From Acidovorax_G lacteus (lineage in GTDB: Bacteria; Pseudomonadota; Gammaproteobacteria; Burkholderiales; Burkholderiaceae_C), in assembly GCF_039540375.1 (NCBI RefSeq), contig NZ_BAABEX010000011.1, positions 124,001 to 188,000 of the forward strand: a stretch of DNA of 64,000 bases, given 5' to 3'. Position numbers and translations under genes: made by a program. How positions within the stretch are numbered: position 1 is the first letter of the stretch; every line of letters begins with the position of its first letter. The notes beneath the pieces are model-generated. The model saw only the letters and a list, made by a program, of their open reading frames with translations, was not told where the DNA came from and made no database searches. This document shows positions 43,671 through 54,200 of this stretch, piece by piece.

Positions 43671-44018
43671 TCAACCGCAGCGCACGGCCACGATGCGACC
43701 GGCGGCATCCACCTCCAGATTCACGCGCTCGGCGATGAACTCCTTGGTGATCATCTGCCCCGGCCGCAGGATGCGGGCCATGCGCGCACCGGCGCGCACG
43801 CGCACGGCCTCGGTCACGCTGGCGGTGGCCATCTGGCCCGCAAAACCGGCCAGCCCTTGCGCATTGCACAGGCCGCCGGGCGGTGCGCCGGTGCTGTTGG
43901 CCGGGTAGTCCGGCGCTGCCGGGGGCTGGGCGCAGGCCGACAGCAGCAGGCCCAGTGCGAGCAGGGGGGCGAGGCGCGGGCGACGGTGGCCGCGGGCGGG
44001 GGCGGTACAGGCGTTCAT
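43671..44018 (-). CDS. I78-family peptidase inhibitor lipoprotein
   Basis: The 115-residue precursor has a signal peptide ending in the lipobox LLLSAC (Cys about residue 28), so it should be membrane-anchored. The mature domain shows the inhibitor I78 pattern: GGLCNAQGLAGFAGQMA, VRVRAGARMARILRPGQMIT, the reactive-loop ERVNLEVDAAGRIVAVRCG and the two Cys that bridge the fold. Known members inhibit subtilisin- and chymotrypsin-type proteases. The target here is unknown, though a subtilisin-like lipoprotein is encoded 12 kb away. It converges on hemW. Confidence 0.85.
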   Translation of the reverse strand: MNACTAPARGHRRPRLAPLLALGLLLSACAQPPAAPDYPANSTGAPPGGLCNAQGLAGFAGQMATASVTEAVRVRAGARMARILRPGQMITKEFIAERVNLEVDAAGRIVAVRCG

Positions 44019-44229
44019 GCCCCGCACGATACGCGAGCACAGCGCTGCTGCGTGTGACCGTGCGTAACCCGCCACTGTTCCATTTGGCGCAACAGTGCGT
44101 TGCGGTCATCGGCGCTTGAAACCCCTGCCAAGGGCCTCAACTCGCTAGTCCCTGGCCGTGCGGGCTGCGGCGCATGCTGCGCAGCACCTGCTTCCACGGC
44201 TGTTGTTTTACCCGCACTGAATACCGACC

Positions 44230-44865
44230 ATGGACCTGCACCAACGCCTGCAATGGCGCTACGCCACCAAGAAGATGGACCCCGCCCGCAAGGTGCCTGA
44301 GGCCGCCATCGACCGCATCGTCGAAGCCGCCCGCCTTGCGCCCACCTCCAGCGGCCTGCAGCCGTTCGAGATCATCGTGGTCACCAACGCCGAGGTGCGC
44401 GAGCGCATCCGCGCGATTGCCTGGAACCAGGCCCAGGTCACCGAAGGCTCGCACCTGCTGGTGTTTGCCGCGTGGGACCACTACACGCCCGAACGCATCA
44501 ACCACATGTTCGACCTGACGAACGAAGTGCGCGGCTTCCGCAACGAAGGCTGGGAAAACTACCGCCAGATGCTGCTGAACAGCTACCCGCAGCGCACGCC
44601 GGAGGTGAACTTCCAGCACGCCGCACGCCAGGCCTACATCGGCCTGTCGGCCGCGCTGATCGCCGCGGCGTACGAAGAAGTGGACGCCACGCCCATGGAA
44701 GGCTTTGACCCCGAAGCACTCGACGGCATCCTCGACCTGCGCGCCCGCGGCCTGCGCAGCGTGGCCATCCTGCCGGTGGGCTACCGCCAGGCCGAAGGCG
44801 ACTGGCTGGTGAACCTGCCCAAGGTGCGCCGTCCCAAGGAGCAATTCGTCTCGCGCGTGGACTGA
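44230..44865 (+). CDS. Nitroreductase family NAD(P)H-dependent oxidoreductase
   Basis: The 211-residue flavoprotein resembles NfsB/YdgI-type FMN enzymes. FMN-binding Arg and Lys are in LQWRYATKKMD, the APTSSGLQPFEIIVV motif contacts flavin, and the C-terminal QAEGDWLVNLPKVRRPKEQF matches the family end. It probably reduces nitro or quinone compounds. A hairpin without T tract follows at 44881. No regulator is adjacent. Confidence 0.9.
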   Translation: MDLHQRLQWRYATKKMDPARKVPEAAIDRIVEAARLAPTSSGLQPFEIIVVTNAEVRERIRAIAWNQAQVTEGSHLLVFAAWDHYTPERINHMFDLTNEVRGFRNEGWENYRQMLLNSYPQRTPEVNFQHAARQAYIGLSAALIAAAYEEVDATPMEGFDPEALDGILDLRARGLRSVAILPVGYRQAEGDWLVNLPKVRRPKEQFVSRVD

Positions 44866-44880
44866 TACAGACACGCGAGG

Positions 44881-44901
44881 CCAGGGGCGCAATGCCCCTG
44901 G
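44881..44901 (+). terminator. Possible terminator hairpin after nitroreductase gene
   Basis: CCAGGGGC and GCCCCTGG form an 8-bp stem around GCAAT, 15 bp after the stop codon, but no T tract follows. The call is weak. Confidence 0.35.
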
Positions 44902-45055
44902 TGGTGGGCCATGAATCGCGTGGCACCTCTGCACGGAAGTTCTACGGGCGACCGGAAGGAGCGTGACCACACGGCCGCGGCTTCTTGTGAAGGGCCTGCG
45001 CCGTGAAGCGGCAGTGGCGCTGCCGCCACCGATGGCATGTCACATCCCGTACCAA

Positions 45056-45081
45056 CAAAAACGCCCGCAGCAGGCGGGCGT
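45056..45081 (-). terminator. Rho-independent terminator after tRNA-Ser
   Basis: On the minus strand, AACGCCCGCC-TGCT-GCGGGCGTT is followed by TTTTTG. It lies 13 bp past the 3' end of tRNA-Ser. Confidence 0.88.
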
Positions 45082-45093
45082 TGGCTCAAAGGC

Positions 45094-45181
45094 TGGCGGA
45101 AGCGGTGAGATTCGAACTCACGAACGGTTGCCCGTTGCCGGTTTTCAAGACCGGTGCAATCGACCACTCTGCCACGCTTCC
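45094..45181 (-). tRNA. tRNA-Ser (anticodon TGA)
   Basis: The 88-base class II tRNA has acceptor GGAAGCG/CGCTTCC, a D arm with GGCAGAGTGGTCGATTGC, anticodon loop CTTGAAA between GGT and ACC, a long variable arm (CGGGCAACCG), T loop GTTCGAATC and an encoded GCCA. A terminator follows. The gene is alone, 54 bp from the end of ureG. Confidence 0.97.
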
Positions 45182-45235
45182 GGGTCTGTGGGCCGCTGCG
45201 CGCTGGGGGCGGGCGGCCGTTGCAAGGCTCGCATT

Positions 45236-45904
45236 CTAGCGGGCCGGGGCCGCGGTCTCGCGGGGGGTGAGCATGCCGCGCTCTTCGATGAACGCGATCA
45301 CGCCGTCCAGCCCGTCCTGCGTCTTGAGGTTGGTCATCACAAAGGGCTTGGTGCCGCGCATGCGCAGGGTGTCGCTGCGCATGATGTCGAGGTTGGCGCC
45401 CACATGCGGGGCCAGGTCGGTCTTGTTGATGACGAACAGGTCGCTCTTGGTGATGCCGGGGCCGCCCTTGCGGGGGATCTTCTCGCCCGCCGCCACGTCG
45501 ATCACGTACACGGTGAGGTCGCTGAGCTCGGGGCTGAAGGTGGCGGCCAGGTTGTCGCCGCCGCTTTCGACGAACACCACGTCGGCGTCCGGGAAGGCTT
45601 CGAGCATGCGGTCGATGGCTTCGAGGTTGATCGAGCAGTCTTCGCGGATGGCCGTGTGCGGGCAGCCACCCGTCTCAACCCCCAGGATGCGCTCGGGCGG
45701 CAGCGCGCCGCTGATGGTGAGCAGGCGCTGGTCTTCCTTGGTGTAGATGTCGTTGGTGATGGCCACGAGGTCGTAGCGCTCGCGCATGGCCTTGCAGAGC
45801 ATCTCGAGCAGCGTGGTTTTGCCCGAGCCCACGGGGCCGCCGATGCCCACGCGCAGCGGGGGCAGCTTCTTGGTGCGTTGGGGAATGTGGTGCAGGGTGC
45901 TCAT
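45236..45904 (-). CDS. ureG: Urease accessory GTPase UreG
   Basis: UreG hydrolyses GTP to drive nickel delivery to urease. The 222-residue SIMIBI GTPase has the P-loop GGPVGSGKTTLLEMLCKAM, TNDIYTKEDQRLL, the metal-binding GVETGGCPHTAIREDCSINL (Cys-Pro-His), and the G4 FVINKTDLA. Its ATG overlaps the ureF stop (ATGA). It ends the urease operon, and tRNA-Ser follows on the same strand. Confidence 0.97.
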   Translation of the reverse strand: MSTLHHIPQRTKKLPPLRVGIGGPVGSGKTTLLEMLCKAMRERYDLVAITNDIYTKEDQRLLTISGALPPERILGVETGGCPHTAIREDCSINLEAIDRMLEAFPDADVVFVESGGDNLAATFSPELSDLTVYVIDVAAGEKIPRKGGPGITKSDLFVINKTDLAPHVGANLDIMRSDTLRMRGTKPFVMTNLKTQDGLDGVIAFIEERGMLTPRETAAPAR

Positions 45905-46593
45905 GATCGGAACAGGCGGGAGTATTGGGTTTCGTGGCGGGCCGACAGGATGGCCAGCATGGGGGTGAAGGCTTGGCGGGCCGCATCGGGCTGCGCCAGG
46001 GCGTGGTCGGTGGCGGTGGGAATGGCAGCGGCGAGCCGGGCCAGCACCCGCTGGCCCGCGCTTTGCCCCAGGCGCATGGATTTGAGCGCGGCCTGCACCA
46101 TGTTCTCGGCCCAGGCAAAGGCGTAGGCCAGCACCACGTCGCGCACGGCCGCACCGGCATACGCGCCGGCCAGGCCAAAAGCGATAGGGTAGGTGGGCGG
46201 CAGGCTGTGCAGCAGCGCAATGTGGGCGCTGCGCGTGGCATCGTGCGCATGCAGATTGCGTAGCCATTCGGCCAGCGAGCGGCCCATCTGCACCGATTGC
46301 AGGCGCAGCTCGGCCGTCTCGCGCGTTTGCAGCACCCAGTCGTTGAGTGCGCGCACGCGCGCCGCATCGCCCACTTGCCAGGCCTGCACGCTGTGGGCCA
46401 GGGCGGGCATGTCGCTGCGGGCCTGGGTGAGGTGCAATTGGTCGAGCACCCAGGCCGCGAGCGTGGCTTCGTCCTGCACCTGGCCATGTTCGATGGCGGC
46501 TTCGAGCCCTTCGGAATACGAGAACCCGCCCACCGGCAGCGCAGGCGATGCGAGCCAGAGCAACTGCAGCAGGCTGTGGGGCGCAGGTGTCAT
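45901..46593 (-). CDS. ureF: Urease accessory protein UreF
   Basis: UreF bridges UreD and UreG in the activation complex. The 230-residue helical protein contains LLWLASPALPVGGFSYSEGL and EAAIEHGQVQDEATLAAWVL, both diagnostic, and ends in HETQYSRLFRS. It is coupled to ureG and starts 22 bp after the ureE stop. Its usual partner UreD is not encoded in this cluster. Confidence 0.95.
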   Translation of the reverse strand: MTPAPHSLLQLLWLASPALPVGGFSYSEGLEAAIEHGQVQDEATLAAWVLDQLHLTQARSDMPALAHSVQAWQVGDAARVRALNDWVLQTRETAELRLQSVQMGRSLAEWLRNLHAHDATRSAHIALLHSLPPTYPIAFGLAGAYAGAAVRDVVLAYAFAWAENMVQAALKSMRLGQSAGQRVLARLAAAIPTATDHALAQPDAARQAFTPMLAILSARHETQYSRLFRS

Positions 46594-46615
46594 GGGCGGT
46601 GCGGGGCGCAAGCGC

Positions 46616-47275
46616 TCAGTGCGAATCGTGGTGATGGTGGCCGTGGTGGTGACCGTGCCCGCAGCCGGGGCCATGCACATGCGCGGTGCCGGTGTCGGCC
46701 GCGTGCGTGTGTTCGTGTCCGCATCCGGGGCCGTGCACATGGTCGTGCGGATGGCTGTGTGCGTGGTCGTGGCTGTGGTCATGGCCGTGTGCAGGGGCGG
46801 AGCCATGCGAATGCCCGTGCCCCTGGCCGTAGGCTCCGCCTTCAGGCTCGAAGGCCAGCCGGTCTTCGGTCACGGTGAGGTGCATGGCGCGCAGCATGTC
46901 GGCCAGCACGTGGTCGGGTTCGATCTTGAGGTGGTCGGGCTGCAGTTCGATGGGCACATGGCGGTTGCCCAGGTGGTAGGCGGCGCGCACCAGGTCGAAC
47001 GGGCTGCCGTGCGTGCGGCAGTAGGTGATGTGCAGCACCGGCTGCGGCGCGGCCACCACGCGCAGCAGCGAGCCGTCTTCGGCCACCAGCACGTCGCCGC
47101 CGCGCACCACGGTGCCGCGCGGCAGAAACACGCCCAGCGCACGGCCCGTCGAGTCGGTGGCCGAAAAGCGGCTTTTCTGGCGCACGTCCCAGTCCAGCTC
47201 CAGCGTGGCCGCACGCTTGAGCAGCACAGGGGCCAGGCCCTGGCCCTGGGGGAGAAGTTTTGAGACCTGAATCAT
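46616..47275 (-). CDS. ureE: Urease accessory nickel metallochaperone UreE with long His-rich tail
   Basis: UreE dimers bind nickel and hand it to UreG. The 219-residue protein has the N-terminal peptide-binding domain (RFSATDSTGRALGVFLPRGT) and the metal-binding domain with ITYCRTHGSPFDLVRAAYHL, GNRHVPIEL and the C-terminal QPDHLKIEPDHVLADML. The last 70 residues hold about 27 His together with Gly, Cys and Asp, in two GHG/HDH blocks each followed by HVHGPGCGH, pointing to high-capacity nickel storage. It is joined to the GNAT gene through a 24-codon ORF with ATGA overlaps on both sides. No Shine-Dalgarno lies before its ATG. Confidence 0.95.
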   Translation of the reverse strand: MIQVSKLLPQGQGLAPVLLKRAATLELDWDVRQKSRFSATDSTGRALGVFLPRGTVVRGGDVLVAEDGSLLRVVAAPQPVLHITYCRTHGSPFDLVRAAYHLGNRHVPIELQPDHLKIEPDHVLADMLRAMHLTVTEDRLAFEPEGGAYGQGHGHSHGSAPAHGHDHSHDHAHSHPHDHVHGPGCGHEHTHAADTGTAHVHGPGCGHGHHHGHHHHDSH

Positions 47276-47346
47276 GGCAAGGTAAAGAGGCAAAGCGCCG
47301 CCGCGGCGGCAAGGCCTGCATTGTGGACGGGTGCTGGCGCCTTCAT
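47272..47346 (-). CDS. 24-codon bridging ORF between GNAT gene and ureE
   Basis: This tiny frame starts with an ATG inside the GNAT stop (ATGA at 47343-47346) and ends with a TGA inside the ureE start (ATGA at 47272-47275), so it exactly fills the gap. The peptide is MKAPAPVHNAGL, then an Ala run and LCLFTLP, which looks hydrophobic. It may exist only to keep ribosomes moving into ureE by termination-reinitiation. No family is known. Confidence 0.4.
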   Translation of the reverse strand: MKAPAPVHNAGLAAAAALCLFTLP

Positions 47347-47840
47347 AGCGTGCGGGTCATGTAGCGGCTGTGCGGATCGGGCCGGTAGTCGCCAAACGGG
47401 GCGCAGTCGGCAAAGCCATAGCGCAGGTAAAGCTGGTGCGCCGGGGCAAAGAAGGCTTGCGTGCCGGTTTCCAGGCTGATGCGTGTGTAGCCCAGGTCCA
47501 CGGCCTGGCCCAGCAGGTGTTCGAGCAGCGCGCGCGCCACGCCCTGGCCGCGCAGGGCGGCGGCGGTGCGCATGGATTTGAGCTCGGCGTGGTCGGTATC
47601 CAGGTGCTTGAGCGCCGCCGTGCCCGCGAGCTGGCCCGGGGCGGCCGCTTGCGCGTCGGCTGTCCAGGCCGTCCAGAAGCGGATGTCGGGCTGGCGCAGC
47701 CGCACCATGTCGAGCGCGTGCACGCTCTCGGGCGGCGAGGTGGCATGCATGTCGCGCAGGTGCTCGTGCATGAAGGCCTCGATGCGCGCGTCCTGCAGGT
47801 CGTCTTGCCGGATGTGCAGGGCCAGGGGCGCAGCAGCCAT
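47343..47840 (-). CDS. GNAT-family N-acetyltransferase
   Basis: The 165-residue enzyme has the acetyl-CoA loop AALRGQGVARALLEHLLG (Q/RxxGxG/A), preceded by the strand AELKSMRTA, and the C-terminal FFAPAHQLYLRYGFADCAPF typical of the YjdJ/PanM-like branch. It begins 3 bp after the ureC stop and is found at this place in urease operons of related bacteria. The substrate is unknown; control of urease by acetylation is only speculation. Confidence 0.85.
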   Translation of the reverse strand: MAAAPLALHIRQDDLQDARIEAFMHEHLRDMHATSPPESVHALDMVRLRQPDIRFWTAWTADAQAAAPGQLAGTAALKHLDTDHAELKSMRTAAALRGQGVARALLEHLLGQAVDLGYTRISLETGTQAFFAPAHQLYLRYGFADCAPFGDYRPDPHSRYMTRTL

Positions 47841-47843
47841 CGC

Positions 47844-49562
<1,719 letters not shown>

Positions 49563-49583
49563 GGTGGGCCGCTCCGAAGCTGA

Positions 49584-49642
49584 ATGCTATTATTTTGATA
49601 GCTGCTCGTGCTTGATAAACAAGCACGAGCAGCCGATTTGGC
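49584..49642 (+). repeat. Palindromic intergenic repeat, copy 7 (inside the urease operon)
   Basis: TGCTATTATTTTGATAGCTG leads into a full hairpin (GCTGCTCGTGCTTG, ATAAA, CAAGCACGAGCAGC). It lies in the 107-bp gap between ureB and ureC, on the strand opposite to transcription, and could tune the amount of ureC message. Confidence 0.9.
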
Positions 49643-49669
49643 TGGGAATGTGAAAAGGGGTCTATCGCC

Positions 49670-49975
49670 TCACAGCGGCCCCTGCACCTTGCCCTGAAAG
49701 CCGATCACCACGCGGTCGCCCGCGTAGTCCACCAGCTCCACCGTGCGCTGCTGGCCGGGCTCGAAGCGCACGGCCGTGCCCGAGGCAATGTTCAGCCGCA
49801 TGCCGCGCGCGGCGGCGCGGTCAAAGCCCAGCGCGTCGTTGGTTTCGGCAAAGTGGTAGTGCGAGCCCACTTGGATGGGCCGGTCGCCCGTGTTGCGCAC
49901 CACCAGGGTCAGGGTACGGCGGCCGGTGTTGAGCGGGTGCTCGCCGGGCTCGGTCAGCAGTTCTCCGGGGATCAT
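49670..49975 (-). CDS. ureB: Urease beta subunit UreB
   Basis: The 101-residue subunit has the usual start MIPGELLTEPGEHPLN and the conserved QVGSHYHFAETNDALGFDR, then GMRLNIASGTAVRFEPGQQR. It is made as a separate chain from ureA, as in most bacteria. It begins 24 bp after the hupE gene. Confidence 0.97.
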   Translation of the reverse strand: MIPGELLTEPGEHPLNTGRRTLTLVVRNTGDRPIQVGSHYHFAETNDALGFDRAAARGMRLNIASGTAVRFEPGQQRTVELVDYAGDRVVIGFQGKVQGPL

Positions 49976-49999
49976 GGCGTGCCTCCGTACAGCAGGGCC

Positions 50000-50611
50000 T
50001 CAGGCCAGTGCGGGCCACAATGCGATGCCGCCCAGCAGCGACACGGCACCGCCGGCCAGGCGCGGGGCCCACACATGGCGGCGCAGCGGCCAGCCGGCCA
50101 GCAAACCCGCGGCGTGCAGGGCCAGCGTGGCCAGCAGCATGCCCGTCAGGGTGGCGGCGGCCTGGGCCGCTGGCAGCTCTGCGCCGTGGGCCAGCCCGTG
50201 GAACACCGCAAACGACCCGGCCACCAGCGCAGTCACGGCCCGCGGCAGCGCAAGCCGCGTGGCCACCAGCAGGCCCGTGACCAGCAGCGACACGGCAATC
50301 ATGGGCTCTACGCCGGGCAGATCCAGTCCGCGCCAGCCCAGCACCGCGCCGCCCAGCAGCAGCGCCGCAAACCATGCGGGGCTCCAGAGCGCACGGGCCG
50401 GGGCCTGCGGACCGGCGGGCACGCTCAGTGCGCTCCACAGGCCAATGGCCACCATGGCCGCCAGGTGGTCCAGGCCGGTGAGCGGGTGCAACAAGCCGGC
50501 CACAAAGCCGCCGTGGTCGTGGCCCGGTGCGCCGGTATGGGCGCTGGCCGCCGAAGACAGGGCCAGGGCCGCACAGGCCAGCAGGGCATGGGAGGGTCGG
50601 ATCAGGCGCAT
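50000..50611 (-). CDS. HupE/UreJ-family nickel permease
   Basis: The 203-residue inner-membrane protein has a cleavable signal peptide (ALLACAALALSSAASA), a His-rich external start (HTGAPGHDHGGFVAGLLHP), the HPLTGLDHLAAMVAIG nickel motif in the first membrane helix and about five more helices. HupE/UreJ proteins take up nickel for urease or hydrogenase, which fits a place between ureA and ureB. The ATG at 50611 is favoured over GTG at 50617 because TGGAG lies five bases before it. Confidence 0.88.
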   Translation of the reverse strand: MRLIRPSHALLACAALALSSAASAHTGAPGHDHGGFVAGLLHPLTGLDHLAAMVAIGLWSALSVPAGPQAPARALWSPAWFAALLLGGAVLGWRGLDLPGVEPMIAVSLLVTGLLVATRLALPRAVTALVAGSFAVFHGLAHGAELPAAQAAATLTGMLLATLALHAAGLLAGWPLRRHVWAPRLAGGAVSLLGGIALWPALA

Positions 50612-50651
50612 GGGCACTCCAGGAAAAAAACGGGTCAGGGTCGGTCAGAGG

Positions 50652-50954
50652 TCAGACGATGGGCTGGTGCACGGTCACAAGCTTGGTGCCATCGGGGAAG
50701 GTGGCCTCGACCTGGATGTCGGGAATCATCTCGGGCACGCCGTCCATCACTTCGGCACGGGTCAGCACGGCGCGGCCTTCGCTCATGAGCTGTGCCACGG
50801 TTTTGCCATCGCGCGCGCCCTCCATCACGGCGGCGCTGATCAGCGCCACGGCTTCGGGGTAGTTGAGCTTGAGGCCCCGGGCCTTGCGCCGCTCGGCCAG
50901 CAGGGCGGCGGTGAAGATCAGCAGCTTGTCTTTTTCGCGAGGTGTCAGTTCCAT
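50652..50954 (-). CDS. ureA: Urease gamma subunit UreA
   Basis: The 100-residue subunit starts MELTPREKDKLLIFTAALLA and contains GLKLNYPEAVALISAAVMEG and MDGVPEMIPDIQVEATFPDG, the standard gamma-subunit signatures. It is the first gene of the operon, so the promoter should lie in the divergent gap at 50955-51250. ureD, which usually stands just before ureA, is absent. Confidence 0.97.
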   Translation of the reverse strand: MELTPREKDKLLIFTAALLAERRKARGLKLNYPEAVALISAAVMEGARDGKTVAQLMSEGRAVLTRAEVMDGVPEMIPDIQVEATFPDGTKLVTVHQPIV

Positions 50955-51250
50955 ATTCGTTCGCTTCGCTCACGGCTGGGGTCACAAGCCCGCGCGACCG
51001 GCAGTGCCGGTCGAACGCGGGGAGTCCATTCCATCGTCGTTCCACTCCGGTCCCGGGGGCAAGCCCGCAAAACACGCAACGCAAGGTTCAACGCACGACG
51101 CTGTTGGAGGCCATCGTACGCAGCAAGGGCCATGCCCGTCCATACGGCAAGCGGCGTATCGGCCCTGGCGTGGCATGGAACCTGCACCGCTGGTCGTACG
51201 CCGCCGGGTCTTGCCGCCTGGACGGTGCTCCCCTCCACCCTGCTGGTTCC
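50955..51250. promoter_or_regulatory. Divergent control region between urease operon and transporter-kinase gene
   Basis: This 296-bp gap must carry promoters for both ureA and the NCS1-kinase. It contains one strong inverted repeat (50995-51013) and no clear sigma-70 hexamers. No remnant of ureD could be recognised on the minus strand. A NifA/NtrC-type sigma-54 site (GG and GC 10 bp apart in the usual context) was not found by eye. Confidence 0.5.
50995..51013. promoter_or_regulatory. Inverted repeat CGACCGGCA-G-TGCCGGTCG
   Basis: A perfect 9-bp inverted repeat with one central base lies 41 bp before the ureA start codon and 238 bp before the kinase start. Its spacing is right for an operator bound by a dimeric regulator; the coupled LuxR-type response regulator is one candidate. 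No T tract follows, so a terminator is less likely. Confidence 0.45.
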
Positions 51251-54200
51251 GTGTCTTCTCCACCCTTGACCCCACCCGCCGCACGCGACGCCCCTGCGCC
51301 CCAGCAGGTGGTGAAGGTGCGCCGCGACTACAACGACTGGGTGGCCACCGAGACCATGGAAGACTACGCGCTGCGCTACACACCGGTGCGTTTTCGGCGC
51401 TGGTCGTCTTGGCGCGTGGCCAACACGGCGTTTGGCGCGGCGTCGTTCCTGATCCTGGAGGCCGTGGGAGCCACGCTGCTGGTGCAGTACGGCTTTCTCA
51501 ATGCGTTCTGGGCCATTGTGGCCACGGGGCTCATCATCTTTCTGGCGGGGCTGCCGATCAGCGTGTACGCGGCACGCCACGGGGTGGACATGGACCTGCT
51601 CACCCGCGGGGCGGGCTTTGGCTACATCGGCTCGACCATCACCTCGCTGATTTACGCCTCGTTCACGTTCATCTTCTTCGCGCTTGAAGCGGCCGTCATG
51701 GCCTATGCGCTGGAACTGGCGCTGGGCATTCCGCCCACCTGGGGCTATCTGATCTGTGCGCTGGTGGTGATTCCGCTGGTCACGCACGGGGTGTCGGTCA
51801 TCAGCCGCCTGCAACTGTGGACGCAGCCGCTGTGGCTGGTGATGCTGGTGGTGCCGTTCGTGTTTGTGCTGGCGCACGATCCTGGTGCGTTTGCCGGGGT
51901 GGTGCACTACGGCGGTGAAACAGGACAGGGAGAGCGCTTTGATCTGCCCCTGTTTGGTGCGGCCTTGACGGTGGGAATCGCCCTCATCACCCAGATGGGG
52001 GAGCAGGCCGACTATCTGCGCTTCATGCCGGAGCAGACGCGCGCCAACCGGGTGCGCTGGTGGGCCGGGGTGCTGGCGGGTGGGCCGGGCTGGGTGGTGC
52101 TGGGGGTGCTCAAGATGCTGGGCGGTGCGCTGCTGGCCTGGCTGGCCATGGCCCACATGGTGCCGGTCGAGCGCGCGGTCGATCCGAACCAGATGTACCT
52201 CGTCGCCTACGAGTACGTCTTCTCCCACCCTGGCTGGGCGGTGGCGGCCACGGCGCTGTTCGTCGTGGTGTCGCAGATGAAGATCAACGTCACCAACGCC
52301 TATGCGGGGTCGCTCGCGTGGTCCAACTTCTTCTCGCGCCTCACGCACAGCCATCCGGGCCGGGTGGTGTGGGTGGTGTTCAACACGCTGATCGCCTTCA
52401 TGCTCATGGAGATGAACGTGTTCCGCGCCATGGGCGAGGTGCTGGGCCTGTACTCCAACATCGCCATTGCCTGGATGATGGCCGTGGTGGCAGACCTCGT
52501 GGTCAACAAGCCGCTGGGCCTGTCGCCGCGGGGCATCGAGTTCAAGCGCGCCCATCTGTACGACATCAATCCGGTGGGTGTGGGGGCCATGGTGCTGGCG
52601 TCCATCGTGTCCATCACCGCGCATCTGGGGGTGTTCGGCCCGCTGCCGCAGGCGTTTTCGGCGGTGATCGCCATGGCGGTGGCCTTTGTCACGGCCCCGC
52701 TGATCGCCTGGGCCACACGCGGCCGCTACTACCTGGCGCGGCAGCCCGAACCTGAGCCTGAGCCTTCCGCCACCTGTGGCAGTGGTGGCGGCTGCGCCGG
52801 GTGCGCTGCGTCGGCCACGGCGCTGCCCGCCCTGCAGCGCTGCGTGGTGTGCGAGCGCGAGTACGAGGCGCCCGACATGGCGGGCTGCCCTGCCTACCGC
52901 GGGCCCATCTGCTCGTTGTGCTGCACGCTTGATGCGCGCTGCGGCGATCTGTGCAAACCCCACGCACACCTGGCGGTGCAGTGGTCGGCCACGCTGCGCT
53001 GGCTGCTGCCGCGCCGCATCTGGCCGTATCTGGACACCGGGCTTGCGCACTTCCTGCTCCTGATGCTGGTGATCGCGCCTGTGCTGGCGGCCGTGATGGG
53101 GCTGCTTTATCACCAGGAGCTTCAGACGCTGGCCCAGGCACTCGACGTGATCGACAGCCCGGCCGCACCCGAGGGCGCGCTGCGCTCGGGCCTGCTCAAG
53201 GCCTACCTGGTGCTGCTGCTGATCTCAGGCATCGTGGCTTGGTGGCTGGTGCTGGCCCACAAAAGCCGCCAGGTGGCGCAGGAGGAATCCAACCGCCAGA
53301 CGGGCCTGCTGATGCGCGAGATCGAACTGCACCGCCAGACGGATGCCGCGCTGCAGACCGCACGCCAGGTGGCCGAGCAGGCCCGGCAGGTGGCCGAAGA
53401 GGCCAAGCAGGCGGCCGACCAGGCCAATCAGGCCAAGAGCCGCTACATCAGTGCCATCAGCCACGAACTGCGCACGCCGCTCAACAGCATCCTGGGCTAT
53501 GCGCAGCTCATGGGCGAAGACCCTGGCGTGCCCGAGCACCGCAAGCACGCGGTGCATGTGATCCGCCGGGGGGGCGAGCACCTGCTGTCGCTGATCGAGG
53601 GCACGCTCGACATCGCGCGCATCGAATCGGGCAAGCTCACGCTGGATGTCGGCCCCATGCGATTTGCAGACGGCCTGCACGAGATGGCCGCGCTGTTTGA
53701 ACTGCAGGCCGCAGCTAAGGGTCTGGCCTTCCGGTTCGATGTGGAGGGCGCGATTCCGGAGGTGGTGCGCGCCGACGAAAAGCGCCTGCGACAGATCCTC
53801 ATCAACCTGTTGGGCAATGCCGTCAAGTTCACAGCCCAGGGCACCGTCACGCTGCGCGTGCGCCACGCCCGCGAGATGGCGCGCATCGAGGTGCAGGACA
53901 CCGGGCCGGGCCTGACGGCCGAGGAGATCGAGCGTATCTTCGAGCCCTTTGCGCGCGGCGGCAGTGCTGTGGCTGCGGCCCCGGGCGCAGGCCTGGGCCT
54001 GACGATTGCCAAGATGCTCACCGCTCTGATGGGGGGCGAGCTGACGGTGCGCAGTCAGCCGGGCGAGGGTGCGACCTTTCAGGTGCGGCTGTTCCTGCCC
54101 GAACTGCATGGCGAGCCGGGCAGTGGCCTGGCCCACCGGCAGGCCATGCGGGGCACCCGCACCGGCTACCGTGGTGCGCGGCGCCGCATTCTGGTGGTGG

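Noticed and set aside
50955..51250. Possible ureD remnant upstream of ureA
   Set aside because: Translations of the minus strand show no UreD motif; the similarity seen is limited to short Arg/Pro-rich stretches.
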